Positions 35,356-46,594 of a stretch of 64,000 nt of DNA are shown here, piece by piece. A program made the position numbers and the translations under genes. Location of the stretch: NCBI GenBank assembly GCA_025766275.1, contig JAFKAC010000038.1, positions 434,001-498,000 on the forward strand, given 5' to 3'. How positions within the stretch are numbered: position 1 is the first letter of the stretch; each line of letters starts with the position of its first letter. This stretch comes from Lactarius indigo (Eukaryota; Basidiomycota; Agaricomycetes; Russulales; Russulaceae). The notes beneath the pieces were generated by a model that saw only the letters and a list, made by a program, of their open reading frames with translations, searched no databases and was not told where the DNA came from.

Positions 35356-38300
35356 TTACACGCCCCCACCTGTACCATAACTCGGTGGCGCCTCGAATCT
35401 CTCTGCACGTAGTTCTTGCACCTCACGCCGCAAAAACTCCATTTCCGTCTGGAGTCTCCGAGTTTCGGGTGGAGGTGTCGCCGTACTACTCCGTTCGGGG
35501 GTGCTAATAGTTGTTGGGGGGTTAGAAGTCTGAGACCCACTTGGGGATGACCATGGGCGGGCGGGTGGAGAACGCATTACCGTTGAGCGCAGCCGCGCAA
35601 GCTCTTTGCTGCTCAGACCCACAGGGACGGGTGCCACATTTTGCGATAGTGGCAGCAGTGGTTCAGACGAAAAAGTCGGTCCGTCGCTCGCTGTCCCACC
35701 CTGAGACCCCGCCTCCAAGGGTGCCGCTCTGACGAGTGTTGGGGCGAATGGTGTCACCGCCATCTGCGAGCCCGCCTCCATAGCGGCGCCAGAAAAGGAT
35801 GATCCAACGGATTTGCGGGATTTGCCTTGTCTACGTCGCCGCCGTACGATGATGATGGCCCCAACCAAGAGAATTAAAGCCGCAACGCCACCTGCGGTCC
35901 CCCCAGAAATCGCGCCGATGTGCGACGTCGCTTTCAAAGATGACGACGACGATTCTGTACTGTTGACTGTTATTTGGACGACGGGAGCTCTGATAAAATA
36001 GCGGGTCAGACACCAAAAGAAAAGGCGGTTGCCATGAACGAACGTGAGAGCCAATGGCGCATACATTGCACCCTGCGCAGGGCTAAAGGGCTAGCGCGAC
36101 AAATCTTAGTTAGTGTACTTTATAGATGGAAGTTTTGCAGGAGCTCACCTGGCCCCTCCCACGATGGTCGTTCCATGAGTGCTGTCGTAGCTGAGCGGGA
36201 ATACACCTGCGCTCGTGTTAAAAGACGCTCGATTGTGAACCCTCGCAATAAGATTTGTCCGTAGGTCTCGATTCGAGCTCATAGCCGCCACAAACAAGTT
36301 CCAACCTATATAAAAAGTCACATTAGATCAGAAGATCTCGAATATAAACTCTTCCGACTTGGTATTGCGACGCTTGTGTCCCCGCTGAGGCTATCGATTG
36401 GCATGCCGAAATTACTGAAGCTCGAAGTCAGTGCCAGGTTGTCGATGAAACTGCTTTGACCATCGAAGACCTAGAAACCGATGAGTTACTAAGTAAGGGA
36501 AGCAATCGATAGACGGACAGATGATTCGACGACGCCAGTATCTAACCACGCATCGGCAAGTAAATTATAACCCAATGTCCACTGAGCCCACTTGTCTGTA
36601 AACTGCAAGAAGGTGTTGATCACTGTCCAATGCTATGTTTCTCCATTGATTGTAAAGGCTCGTAGTTATATTCTATAAACCAGTCAATTTCGCCGCCACG
36701 CGTCTAAGACATCCTTACGAACAGAATACTTGTCGGCGTCTGCCGTCCGTTTGACAACTGAGCTCATCTTTGACATCGCTTTGATGGCGAGAATACCCTT
36801 GATCGCGAGGTTTGTTTGGTTGTTCGTCGTCAATCCATCCGCAGAGGACCTGTGATGAATGGTCATTCAGATTCTCAGCAATGTACAGAACCAACGCACT
36901 GATCGTGGATAACCAGCGTCGAGTTGGACAAGTAGTCAGCCCACGAAGTCAGCAGAGAATACTATTCGGTTTTGTTGATCCTAGACAGGTGAGAATAGAT
37001 GCTCGGTACGTACGTATTTGCTTATGAGGCTACCATCTCCAGTCGCACGAGCATGTGCGTAAGTCATGATCAACATATTCCCAGATTCTGTAAGAATATA
37101 TCAATGATGGGCAAAACCCAAAAGAAAGGTACAGACGTTCGACTCCTTGGTTGTGATTGGAGTTGCTGATCGTGACGTTGGGGTAATCCAATCCTTCATA
37201 CCCTCAGTAATCGGTGCTTCCAGACTCTCCGATTTTCGAGACGCACCTAGATCAGCGGCAGCGTAGGGGATGGTGTAGTTAGGGAGATGCTTGAAGTTGA
37301 AACAGAGGCTCGAGAAGTGGTTTTCCCAGTGTAGGATCGATGTACATGAACGCAGGGAACGCAGAATACAGCGTCTCGACGGCGTTCACTCGGCTTGATG
37401 AGGTCAGGATCCCACTTCGACACGCCGAGGATGTGAACTCACTTCGTCTTCGACTGGGCTCCACCAATATTCTTCATAAACATCATCACATCCTGATTCA
37501 TTGTAGTTACCATCCGCGTCCGTCCCAATTGTAAGTTGGGTGCTGCCATACACTTGCGCGGTTGAGAGGGACACCAAATCTCCGAGCAGGTCTGAGATAG
37601 GAGCGGCACCCTGGAGTATCTCCTGGTCCAGTTTCTGGGCTCTTGAAGAGGCATTCGCGAAATCATCAAGGAAGTCAACGATCTGAGAAATGAGGTGAGA
37701 CGCGCTAATCGTCATGAATGTGGACACTGACCAAGGACATGTCACTAGAATACCGCGTCTTATAGAATAAGCTACGTTGCCGAGGAGCAGCTCCCGATGG
37801 GTCTGTGTAATTGACGACTGGGTCCAAGGTAAATCCAACAGTCCAGACGACGGGATCGTCGATGGCTTGGATAGGTGCCTAGGTCGCGCGAAATGGCAAA
37901 GACTGCGAAGTTGTCGGCAATAGATCGAAAGTTTGTTTCCGTTTGGTTATCCAACACCCCCTTGCGCACAAATAATCCACGGGAAATTGTATCCTGAGCT
38001 ATCTTGAATGTCACATTATTTGCCTAGATCATTAACTATGAGTGATGAAACGTGGATGTCACCATTGCCACTCACGCTCTTCATGGCGTAGTAGGCCGAA
38101 CCCCATTCTGCCTGATTGCTGATTTCGTTAAACACGACCGGGTTCTGCAGATTGACTGTATGGTAGACGAGATCGCTGGACCGACGTCGCACTCCAGCGT
38201 ATCACGTGGCTTCGATCCCCCGAATTCCATTCTACGACTGTTTTAGGACACATGCGTGTTCCGAATAGAGAATTTACGCACCTCCACTAATGTCCGAATA

Positions 38301-38890
38301 CACCTGCACATTATGAGCTGCACCGTCCAGCGATTTCGCAGATAAGGCCAGGTATGAGAACGGAATTGATTGCTTGACCCAATCTCCGGGCTGAAATGAA
38401 GGTGTTAGTGGAGATGGTCATAGGGCCGATAAGTGACTACGAACCTCGATCGGGTTGAGGAAAGTGAGATTAAATTCCATGGGCCCAGCTTGCGCAGAGA
38501 CCACGGTCTGGGTGGGTGTGATAACCGTTCCAGTGATATTCACAGTGACATTCACGCTCGCCACAATATTTCCCGGGCACTCCTCCCAAGAAAGAATATG
38601 TCGATCCATCGATGCGTACGAAGACGGACCAATCCGAGTATCTGAGATATAGCGACTTTAGTTCCCACGCCTGGCGAAGGGAAGCCAACATACTTGTCCT
38701 GCGGTTGGGGTCCTTGGCCATAGATTTGCTATCGTCGAGCCATTGGTGGTGTGGTCCCAACAATTGAGGTATGGAGAGCGAACGGCAAGAGGAATTGCGG
38801 CAGGGAAGAGTGTTTGCTGGGCTCTTCCGTGATGGAAAAGGAAGAACAGGAGGATTAGCAAGTAGGTCATTGGTAGCTGGGTCGCCTCAG
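34880..38890 (-). repeat. Segmental duplication, copy B (direct repeat of 1010-4975)
   Basis: Exons, introns and the 3' flank match copy A in the same order and orientation. The match stops about 20 bases upstream of the start codon, where copy B goes into unrelated sequence (aggagccttttattcc). Confidence 0.85.
35356..38870 (-). CDS. gtaA: Glutaminase A-like protein, copy B, frame interrupted
   Basis: Paralogue of the gene at 1451-4962 with the same exon plan, starting MTYLLILLFFLFHHGRAQQ and ending APPSYGTGGGV after a membrane segment (ISGGTAGGVAALILLVGAII then RRRRRQ). The family words are retained (AAIPLAVRSPYLNCW, NVTFKIAQDTISRGLFV, TADADKYS). Relative to copy A it carries single extra bases at about 38572 (between the words for VPG and NIVASV), 37879 (after DLGT), 37490 (before DVMMFM) and 36594 (inside GSWTLG). 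Each breaks the frame and each would be healed by removing one base. It is therefore either a young pseudogene or an intact gene with assembly errors. Because insertions of the same kind occur in essential genes in this window, I lean to the second. Confidence 0.75.
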
Positions 38891-39514
38891 GAGCCTTTTA
38901 TTCCCTAAAAGATAACTGCTCAGCGTCCGGATACAAGACGAGCTGAGGAGCAAAAAGTATCGCACGAGATTGAGAAAGTATGTTTAAATGAATGCCAGAG
39001 TCCAAACAATCCGAGTGGGGCAATTCCCTCCGTGTATAATAAGTCCACGTATAGCAATCACAGAGCTAGCTCTGGATGGGGACTAGCTGGGCGTGTTTGT
39101 TTCTGTGTCAATCGGTCCGTGGAGCAAATTGAGGCCATCACATTTCCCTTTCTTCGCTTCTCTATGCGCCAAGGTGCCGTTCTCCCTCCACGAGTTGATT
39201 TGTCAAACGGCGCGGATGGCGCGGATGGAGCACCTCATCGACGCTACAGAACCTGACAGTCTTCGGTTCTATTATTTCGATGGCGCGGGGTATCATGTCA
39301 GAAATGTATTGACACCATCCCGCACATTAAGATGCATGCCGACCACACCCTATGCTAGGGGAGTGGAAAATCATCGACAAGGGCTCGCAGTGTCTTCTGC
39401 AAGTGGGGATTTGCGCCCAGTTAACTTGTCCAGAAGTGACCCGAGTCCTAGTCCGCACGTGAGAAGGTTGTAGCAATAAGTGAACACTGGCGGATACCTC
39501 CGAGTCGAGTACTA
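38871..39514. other. Intergenic between glutaminase copy B and RPB9
   Basis: No supported gene. The sequence upstream of copy B is unrelated to that upstream of copy A, so the two copies have different promoters. Confidence 0.45.
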
Positions 39515-40224
39515 ATGCCAGTGAGTCAGCAAGGTGGCTTACTCGGCTCACTTTCAATCATCTCTCTCTTCCCACGGTTTCGTCTTCGCCTTCAAAATCG
39601 CACTTTGTACCTCTTGCAAATGGCATGGATCCACCTTTACCGCTTCGTGGTCAGCGTTGACTCCTCTCACATAGGCATCGCTTCATTTTTGTTCGGAGTG
39701 CAATAACCTCCTGTATCCCAAGGCAGAGCAACAACGACGCACCATGGTCTACGCGTGTCGTATCTGCCCGAGCGTCGACGAGACCGTAGACAATGGCTTG
39801 GTGTATCGGAACGACCTTTTGAACGTCACAAAGTGAGTTTCCCCCCCAATTGTCTGGCTGCGCTGGGAATTTTAGTTAGAGAGCAAGCTGGCGTGACGAC
39901 AGACTTGGGCCAGGATCCGACTCTGGTAGGTGTGCTGCCGCCTCTCTCCCTTGCACTCAAGCCTATCCCCGCTGCTAGGCGCACACCAACATCGCGTGCC
40001 CAAATTGTGGTCATGAGGAGTATGTTCTCCCCTTCGTGCTTTAAGGAGACACAACTCCCTTATTACTTCTGTCTCCCCCCGTGCGCAGCGCGGTCTTTTA
40101 CCAAGATCAATCGAAAAGAAAAGAGACGAGGATGATCCTTTTCTACGTCTGCACGCGGTGCAACCACAACTTCCAGGACAAGCTTGGTTCTGATGGCCAG
40201 ACCGTGGAGAGTAATCCGACGTAG
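39515..40224 (+). CDS. RPB9: RNA polymerase II subunit Rpb9
   Basis: Exons 39675-39832, 39880-39925, 39979-40019 and 40089-40224 are well supported. A two-codon first exon at 39515-39520 (ATG CCA followed by gtgagt) is my best guess for the start. The protein reads ASLHFCSECNNLLYPKAEQ, MVYACRICPSVDETVDNGLV, YRNDLLNV, then AHTNIACPNCGHEDAVFYQD and ILFYVCTRCNHNFQDKL. That gives the two zinc ribbons, C-x2-C...C-x2-C, of Rpb9. Predicted length is 128 residues, normal for the family. Rpb9 sits on the lobe of polymerase II and affects start-site choice, fidelity and TFIIS-aided cleavage. If the first exon is wrong, translation could only begin at the internal ATG at 39744, which would remove the first zinc ribbon's N-terminal cysteines. 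Confidence 0.9.
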
Positions 40225-40936
40225 CCATAACAGCGGGCATGTCCCACTTGTTCTTTTTTTTTTTGGTAAGTCCGTCTTCTTGATCATCAAACAAACACTC
40301 AACGGCCACAGTATTGTTTGTACCTTAGACCTACAGAATACACACATTGCTAATCAACCCTGATGTCGCCGTTGGAGTATCAGGGTGTCAGGTCCGGGGA
40401 CAGATCCGAAGAGATTGATTAGGAAAAATACTTAGACGCGATAGGCTAGGCGCACCTGACCGTCAGATCCCCGTTGTCCCCGACTCTGGCCTATATGGCC
40501 GGCTTTTTCGTTCGAATTTTTTGTCTGGCGTCGAGAGAAGAGTATACAGTGACCCGGAAGAAGCTTCGTGCATCCAAGTTGGATGCAGCAGTTCGTTAGC
40601 CAAGAAGGTGTGTCCTCTCTACCGTAACAGAACACTATCCTGCGTACAAACAATTCATTAGTCCTCGATGTATTTACATAATCCCTTTCAAAGTGCGGCA
40701 TCTTCTCGGAATATGTCAGCCGCCGGGACTTCAAGCGTTTTCGAAAGGTTAATTGCACTTATTCATCTATTAGTTCAATCTTTCATTCAAGCTGTTCAAG
40801 AATTGAATCGCTTTGCATCCCAAAAATACTAGCGCATCTTAAAAGGGGCAGGCACTCAGCAAATGATCGATGCCCCCTATTATATAACCCCGGATCTCTT
40901 GGCCACTCTCAATCACCATTCAAAGTACCCTCTATA
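40225..40936. other. Intergenic upstream of BTB gene 1
   Basis: No gene seen. Its right end holds the TATA box of the next gene. Confidence 0.45.
40878..40888 (+). promoter_or_regulatory. TATA box of BTB gene 1
   Basis: The word tattatataac lies about 55 bases before the ATG at 40937. Comparable boxes lie before BTB genes 2 and 3. Confidence 0.55.
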
Positions 40937-41694
40937 ATGTCAAAGTCACCTCATCAACACTCGTTTTACTTCGAAGACCCCCACGTTATTTTCAAGGCAA
41001 GTAAAATTGTCTGGTTCCATCCCACCCTACTAATAACAAACCACCTGCAAAAAGGTAGAAGACCAGATATATCGAGTTGACCGCTATTTCCTGGTCCGAG
41101 AATCCGATGTTTTTCGAGATCTGTTCTCTCTTCCTCAAGGAGATCCTGCAAGCGCGGAGGGTGTAGATGACGAGCACCCTATCCGTATTCCCGACACAAC
41201 CACTTGAGGAATTTGAAAATCTTCTTCAGTTCTTCTACTTTGGGTATAACTAGTGTCGACCGGAAAGAAGTGCTGTTCATTGATCATGGAATGCCAGAAT
41301 GCACAATGACTACAGACCCACCGTGACCGATTGGATATCAATTTTGTCCATCTCAACTCGTTTGATTTTCCCGAAGGTCCGCGAAAGAGCGACCAAAGAG
41401 CTTACAGCCCGCATGGAAGAGATCGATCCATTTGATCTAATTGGATTAGCAATCAAGTACGATGTCCTGCGCTGGCTCGACCCCGCTTACCTTAGAATCG
41501 TGAGAAGAACCGACCTCATCACTCAAGAAGAGGCTCAAAAGATCCCGCTTCCCATCGTTGTCATGCTCATGCGTTCGCATGAGCGGAATGTTCTTTTGAC
41601 GAAGGACGGCGACCGCTGCTCAACCATGTACTCACGTTGTATTCTCCTTGGAGAGGTCAAGCTAATGGAAAAGAGCTACCTGTACACAACGTAG
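40937..41694 (+). CDS. BTB/POZ domain protein 1
   Basis: Three exons: 40937-40996, 41055-41243 and 41298-41694; about 214 residues once one extra T near 41205 is ignored. It reads MSKSPHQHSFYFEDPHVIFK|VEDQIYRVDRYFLV, then RESDVFRDLFSLPQGDP, EFENLLQFFYFG|MHNDYR and KVRERATKELTARMEEIDPF. This is the small BTB protein type that is greatly expanded in Agaricomycetes; BTB folds dimerise and can act as Cullin-3 adaptors, but no function is known for this type. The first intron begins with gcaagt rather than gt. The extra T falls between the codons for DTTT and EEFENLL. Closest relatives are the genes at 42.6 and 46.6 kb. Confidence 0.85.
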
Positions 41695-42571
41695 CGCGGG
41701 ATATGCTGAAGGAAATGCCCCACAGCTGGGAGCGTTCTCGACCTCAGCGACCGATGCCAATCGCTCCTATAAACCGTGCTTAGGTGTAGCGCCCGAAGTC
41801 CTCGAGATGTTTTTTTTTTGAATCCATTTATATTCTGGCTTACAGGTAATAAACCAGACCAGTCCTAGCGGGAACCTACTACATGCTGAGATTTAAAACT
41901 AAGGTGACCCCCGTACAGTATGAGGTGTTATAGTTGTTACAGCTGCGAGATGTCCACCAGTGAGAAAACACTCCACTGCTTTGAAGGCACCTGCCACTTC
42001 GAAAAACGCACTCGTGACTACTGATAGAGACATCCGCCAGTGTCAAGTAGGTTGGGATTCTCATCAATCCCAATGAAACACTTCCCTTTCCTTAGGTTTC
42101 CCACAGTAAAAATGGACCATGGAGAATACAACCCAACGAGATTCCTTACTACCGCTGGAGGAAATGGATGCTTTCAAGCCTGGCGCTGATGGCCCTACAA
42201 CATCGAGCCGATGAAATTTGGACCAATGAAAATCGCCACCAAATTTGAGATAAAGTGACCACCAGACAAAGAAGGTCTCTGTAACAACAAGGCGAATAAT
42301 AGTTCGAAGTTCTGAGTACGTCCTCACTGTATGGAGTTCATCTATTTCGCCTTCGTCGATGGGCATACTTTGCAGTCATCTGTGTAATCTCAGTTTCAGT
42401 TCCTCAAAATGTCTCGTGTGAGGCTCCTTCCTCACTTTGTACCAAATCCGAGAAATCCCCGGGAAAACGCCACGAAAGGGGTCGAAAAGTTTTCTAGTAG
42501 ATATCCATCTCTCCACAAGAGCCAAGGAAACCGTAACTAGTAAGTCATCGGGGCTGAGTGCCTTCCTAGAA
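41695..42571. other. Intergenic between convergent BTB genes 1 and 2
   Basis: No supported gene. A T run lies at 41811-41819. A 100-codon minus-strand frame at 42064-42366 has no recognisable motif. Confidence 0.45.
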
Positions 42572-43347
42572 TTATTTCCTTCGGCGCGACCATACTAGGT
42601 CTATTAGTCTAATCTCTGAATCGACAATGTCCGATAGGAGCGAATTTGAGCGACTGAGCGGGACCTTCCAGTACTGCTCGCGCGAGCGCATGAGCATGAC
42701 AGCTACGAGAAACGGGATCTTTTCGGCCTCTGCGTGGGTTATGAGGTTGGCTCTTGTTACGATTCTACGGTATGTGGGCTTGAGCCATTTCTCCACGTCG
42801 TATTTGATTGCCAATCCGACTAGATCAAATGGATCGATTTCTTCTAGACAATATGTGAGTTCGTTGATCGCTCTTTCGCGGACCTTCGGGAAAATCAAGC
42901 GAGTTGAGATAGTCAACATCGCAATCCAATCGGGCGCGCGGGCTTTGAAGTCATCGTGCATTCTAATACGCTATGATCAATCCTACAACACTCCCGATAG
43001 TACGACATAGGTCATACCCAAAGTAGAAGAACCGAAGAAGGCTCTTGAACTCTGTGATGGTTGTGTCGGGAATACAGATAGGGTGTTCGTCATCTACACC
43101 CTCCACTCTTGCGGAATCTCCTTGAGGGAGAGAGAACAGACCTTGAAAAAATTCGGATTCCCGGACCAAGAAATAGCGATGGACTTTGAATATTTGTTGT
43201 TCTACCTTCATATGAGTGGGATGTCAGTGTTAGGGGGCACCAGGTAATTTGATTTGCCTTCAGAACGACTGGGGAATCGTCAAAGTAAAACGGGTCACAC
43301 GGTTCTTCTCTCGCTGGCGCATGCACGTGGGTTGATGCTGAAGTCAT
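42572..43347 (-). CDS. BTB/POZ domain protein 2
   Basis: Three exons: 43347-43258, 43205-43018 and 42962-42572, giving 222 residues with no frame break. It reads MTSASTHVHAPAREEPCDPF, YFDDSPVVLK|VEQQIFKVHRYFLV, DDEHPICIPDTTITEFKSL, RFFYFG|MHDDFKA and VRERAINELTYCLEEIDPFD. Intron positions and phases are identical to BTB genes 1 and 3, and the first intron again starts with gc (gcaaat). This copy is on the opposite strand, so the cluster is not a simple head-to-tail array. Function unknown; the fold suggests protein-protein interaction. Confidence 0.88.
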
Positions 43348-43384
43348 GGCGGATGATGGATGAGAGAACGATCAAGAGACCTAA

Positions 43385-43396
43385 GATTATATAAGA
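43385..43396 (-). promoter_or_regulatory. TATA box of BTB gene 2
   Basis: On the minus strand the word cttatataatc lies about 40-45 bases before the ATG at 43347, matching the placement in BTB genes 1 and 3. Confidence 0.5.
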
Positions 43397-44355
43397 GGAA
43401 ACGGTCTAGTTGAGCAAGACCCGGATGTACGCTCCGGAGTCAAAGAGTACTTGGCAACATATTGGCAGTATATGGGCACGACGAACCGGGAAATCAGAGT
43501 TACGAGTCGAATATTGTCCAACTCCCCACCCCGGGCTCTAGCAGTCGAATAAATATAAACAAAACAAGCTTAATTGGCCAGCATCCGTGCAAGAACCTGT
43601 CAACCAGGAAGCATTTCGCCCAAATGTCAATTCTGTGCACAGAACCACTCGGATGGGCCTGAAGCGTCCACCGACCGACCAGCTAAATCGAATGGCCACA
43701 GCACCTGCCGCCTTCCCCGTGCTCCAGGACGGTACTTGTAACTTCCGAATTATTATTAGTACTCACCTTGTATCGATGTATCTCTCCGATAGCATTTCAG
43801 TTGATTCTCATCGGAAACCGAGCGGCTCTTCTTGTATGAGTCACTTCACTTTTCTGTGTGATATCACCACTGGGACCGGTTCAGGGAATATTCGTACACA
43901 CGTTTGATCGATGGGCTTTGCAATCGACCGTTGATTAGGCATTACAGCAGATCGTAGCGTCGGTGGAAGTCAGCAGCACCACATAATTATTTGGGCACTA
44001 ACAGATCCAGAGTACGCTATTGAGTCCCAACGTCGCCAAGTAGAGTGCCAGTGTGAGGATATCCTCTCCCAGGATGTGGTAAGGGTTGGACGCGTCGGGC
44101 CGGTTGACAGAACACGCACATTTCATGGGACGCTAATTGCACTTACAGGTAGACCACGTCCGAACCGAGGAATAGATACTACGTCGCTTGCGACACGACA
44201 TCCTCGAGAGGTGGTTGAGGTTATGCCCTCTTCTTTTACTAGGGCGAACCGTGTATCATCTACATCATAAAGCCGCTTTTTGATCTTTAGAACTCAACTC
44301 TTCGTGAGTTGCTCACTCTTTCTCTCCCTCGCCCCGCCTTCCACTTGGCTCTCGA
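43397..44355. other. Intergenic between BTB gene 2 and DEG1
   Basis: No supported gene in about 950 bases. Open frames at 43587-43907 and 44076-44270 lack motifs. Confidence 0.45.
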
Positions 44356-45957
44356 ATGCGATCCGGGTTAATATACTTACAGGCACCTGCCCGGGCATTT
44401 TATTCCATTCGGCCACGCCACGTCATGAGTCATCACACTCCCCCCCAGAAACCTGCATTAGCACCAAAAACTCTGGGTCCACCAGATTACGAGTCCTGGA
44501 CGCGCGAGGAACTTATCGCGCGTCTCAAAGAGCTGACAGTGTCACCCAATACTCTACAAACGACCACTTCTACTTCTCCCTTCCAGCCACCGGCGCTCCC
44601 GCTGGTATCCTCACCGTCCACATCGAGTTCCAAAAAACGGTTCCCAGAAGACTCAAAACCGAAGCGCGAGTTCGACTTCTCCGCGTACCCAACGCGTAAG
44701 ATTGCGCTCAAGTTCAGCTACGCTGGCGCAGGCTATGGCGGACTCGCATGGCAGGCGAAGCCGACGCCACTCCCGACCGTCGAAGGCGTACTCTTCGCCG
44801 CACTCGCCAAGGCACGCCTCGTCGACCCAGACGGTGGACTCGAGGGCTGCGGCTGGGAACGCTGTGGGCGCACGGATCGCGGCGTCAGCGCCGCGGGCCA
44901 GGTGGTGAGCCTGTACGTGCGCAGCTCGAACAGGCGGTCCACTGCGCCTCCCAAAGCGTCTGGCTCAAGCGGAGACGCTCCTGCAGCCACTCTCAACGAC
45001 GACGAAGACGCGCACACGCCACCGACAGTGCAGGAACGGGACATCCGGTACCTGCATACGCTCAACGCTATCCTGCCACCGTCGATACGCGTCTACGCCT
45101 GGGCGCCAGTCGCGTCCTCGTTCTCCGCGCGCTTCTCTTGTCGCACCAGGCACTACAAGTACTTTTTCTCCGCGCGGAGCCTCGATGTGGACGCGATGCG
45201 CAACGGTGCGGCGCGGCTCGTCGGCGAACACGACTTTCGCAACCTATGCAAACTAGACCCGGCGAAGCAGCTGACATCCTTCCGGCGACGAATCCTACGC
45301 GCGGAAATATCTCCCGTCGTCGTCATTGGCAGCGGTAGCGGCAGCACGCTCATGCACGTGCTGGACCTCGTTGGCAGTGCATTCCTCTACAACCAAGTGC
45401 GGCACATCATGGCCGTGTTGCTGCTGATCGGCGCGCGGCTCGAGGCGCCGAGCGTCGTCTCCGCGCTGTTGAATGTCGACCCGACCGCGCCGCCCGCCGT
45501 GCTGGAGGGCGAGCAGTCACCGCCCTGCGTGACGTGCAAGCCGGAGTACCAGATGGCAGACGCGCTGCCGCTCGTGCTGTGGGACTGCACGTACGCGGCC
45601 GAGGACGTGCAGTGGCGCACAGACGACGCGGGTTCGGACGGGGGCTCTGTCGGGCTGTACTCACAGTTGGTGGGGTTTACGGAGCGTGCGCAGGTTGAGG
45701 CGACCCTAGCAGAACACTTCCTTGCCGCAGCGGCGCCGTTGCACGAACTTGCTGCGCGAGGAGCAGGGTCGATGTTGACGCGGGCGGCTGATGGAAAGGA
45801 ACGTGGGCCGTGGGACGTGCCATTGGGCGGTGGGACGACACGACGGGAGGGTAACTACGTGCCGCTATTAGACCGGAAGCGATTGGAGAGCGTGGAGGTC
45901 GTGAATGAGCGATGGCGTACTCGGCGGAAGGGGAAGGAGTCCACATTTGTTACATGA
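44356..45957 (+). CDS. DEG1: tRNA pseudouridine synthase 3 (positions 38/39)
   Basis: One long exon of 533 codons. Key words are YESWTREELIARLKELTV, KIALKFSYAGAGYGGLAWQA, CGRTDRGVSAAGQVVSLYV with the catalytic Asp at residue 174, LPPSIRVYAWAPVASSFSAR, FSCRTRHYKYFF, EHDFRNLCKLDPAKQ and FLYNQVRHIMAVLLLIGARL. All are typical of the TruA-family Deg1/Pus3, which makes pseudouridine at positions 38 and 39 of the tRNA anticodon arm. The first 23 residues before a second ATG at 44425 (MSHHTPP) are optional and look weakly like a mitochondrial presequence. The sequence just before position 44384 also resembles a 3' splice site, so the true start may be the second ATG. The coding region is markedly GC-rich compared with the flanking BTB genes. 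Confidence 0.95.
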   Translation: MRSGLIYLQAPARAFYSIRPRHVMSHHTPPQKPALAPKTLGPPDYESWTREELIARLKELTVSPNTLQTTTSTSPFQPPALPLVSSPSTSSSKKRFPEDSKPKREFDFSAYPTRKIALKFSYAGAGYGGLAWQAKPTPLPTVEGVLFAALAKARLVDPDGGLEGCGWERCGRTDRGVSAAGQVVSLYVRSSNRRSTAPPKASGSSGDAPAATLNDDEDAHTPPTVQERDIRYLHTLNAILPPSIRVYAWAPVASSFSARFSCRTRHYKYFFSARSLDVDAMRNGAARLVGEHDFRNLCKLDPAKQLTSFRRRILRAEISPVVVIGSGSGSTLMHVLDLVGSAFLYNQVRHIMAVLLLIGARLEAPSVVSALLNVDPTAPPAVLEGEQSPPCVTCKPEYQMADALPLVLWDCTYAAEDVQWRTDDAGSDGGSVGLYSQLVGFTERAQVEATLAEHFLAAAAPLHELAARGAGSMLTRAADGKERGPWDVPLGGGTTRREGNYVPLLDRKRLESVEVVNERWRTRRKGKESTFVT

Positions 45958-46594
45958 TGCGTATCCCGCCGGGTCCGGGCCGTTGTCAATCAATGCCAAG
46001 CAGTTTTGTTCTTCTCGTCACGGTTGATGTTTTCTTCCTTTGGTCGATATGTTGCGTGATGCGGGGCGCTGTATTGGAAATGCCAGTGGCACTACTACAG
46101 GGTAACGCTCGCGTTTGCCGCACCCACCTCCGCATGATGCACGGAGCTTCCTCTGGGTCCCTGGATGACCACAGAAGAAACTACTCGAACAAGATTATTA
46201 TTATTTTCAGGCCCTCGCAACATCTTTCAAGGTGTGCTACGACTTCCAAGATTTACTACCTGTCAGTCTTATCGGTGGCACTCCCTATCGGTCCCAATTT
46301 CGTCTGTTCGGGTTTGTACGGCCATCAGCGCCAGGTTCAAAAGCGTCCTGCTTCTATCACTCCCCTAGTGGCATTAAGGAATCCTACTGCGCAGAACTCT
46401 CGATGCCCTAAACCCTGGCGCATCTTTTACTGCGGGGTGCTTAGGGAGAACGAAGTGTTTGCCTTGGATGGGTAGAGAATACCAACTTGACAGCTTGACC
46501 CAAGTCACGAGTAGTGAAACGTGTTTCGAAGCCGCAGTCACAACTCGCTATATAACTCTGAATCTCTTAACCGTTCTCCCATTCACCGTCCACC
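45958..46594. other. Intergenic between DEG1 and BTB gene 3
   Basis: No supported gene. The right end carries the BTB gene 3 promoter. Confidence 0.45.
46548..46557 (+). promoter_or_regulatory. TATA box of BTB gene 3
   Basis: The word ctatataact lies about 46 bases before the ATG at 46595. Confidence 0.55.

Noticed and set aside
44733..45946. Long antisense frames inside DEG1
   Set aside because: They mirror the GC-rich codon bias of DEG1 and carry Arg/Ser-rich low-complexity sequence only.
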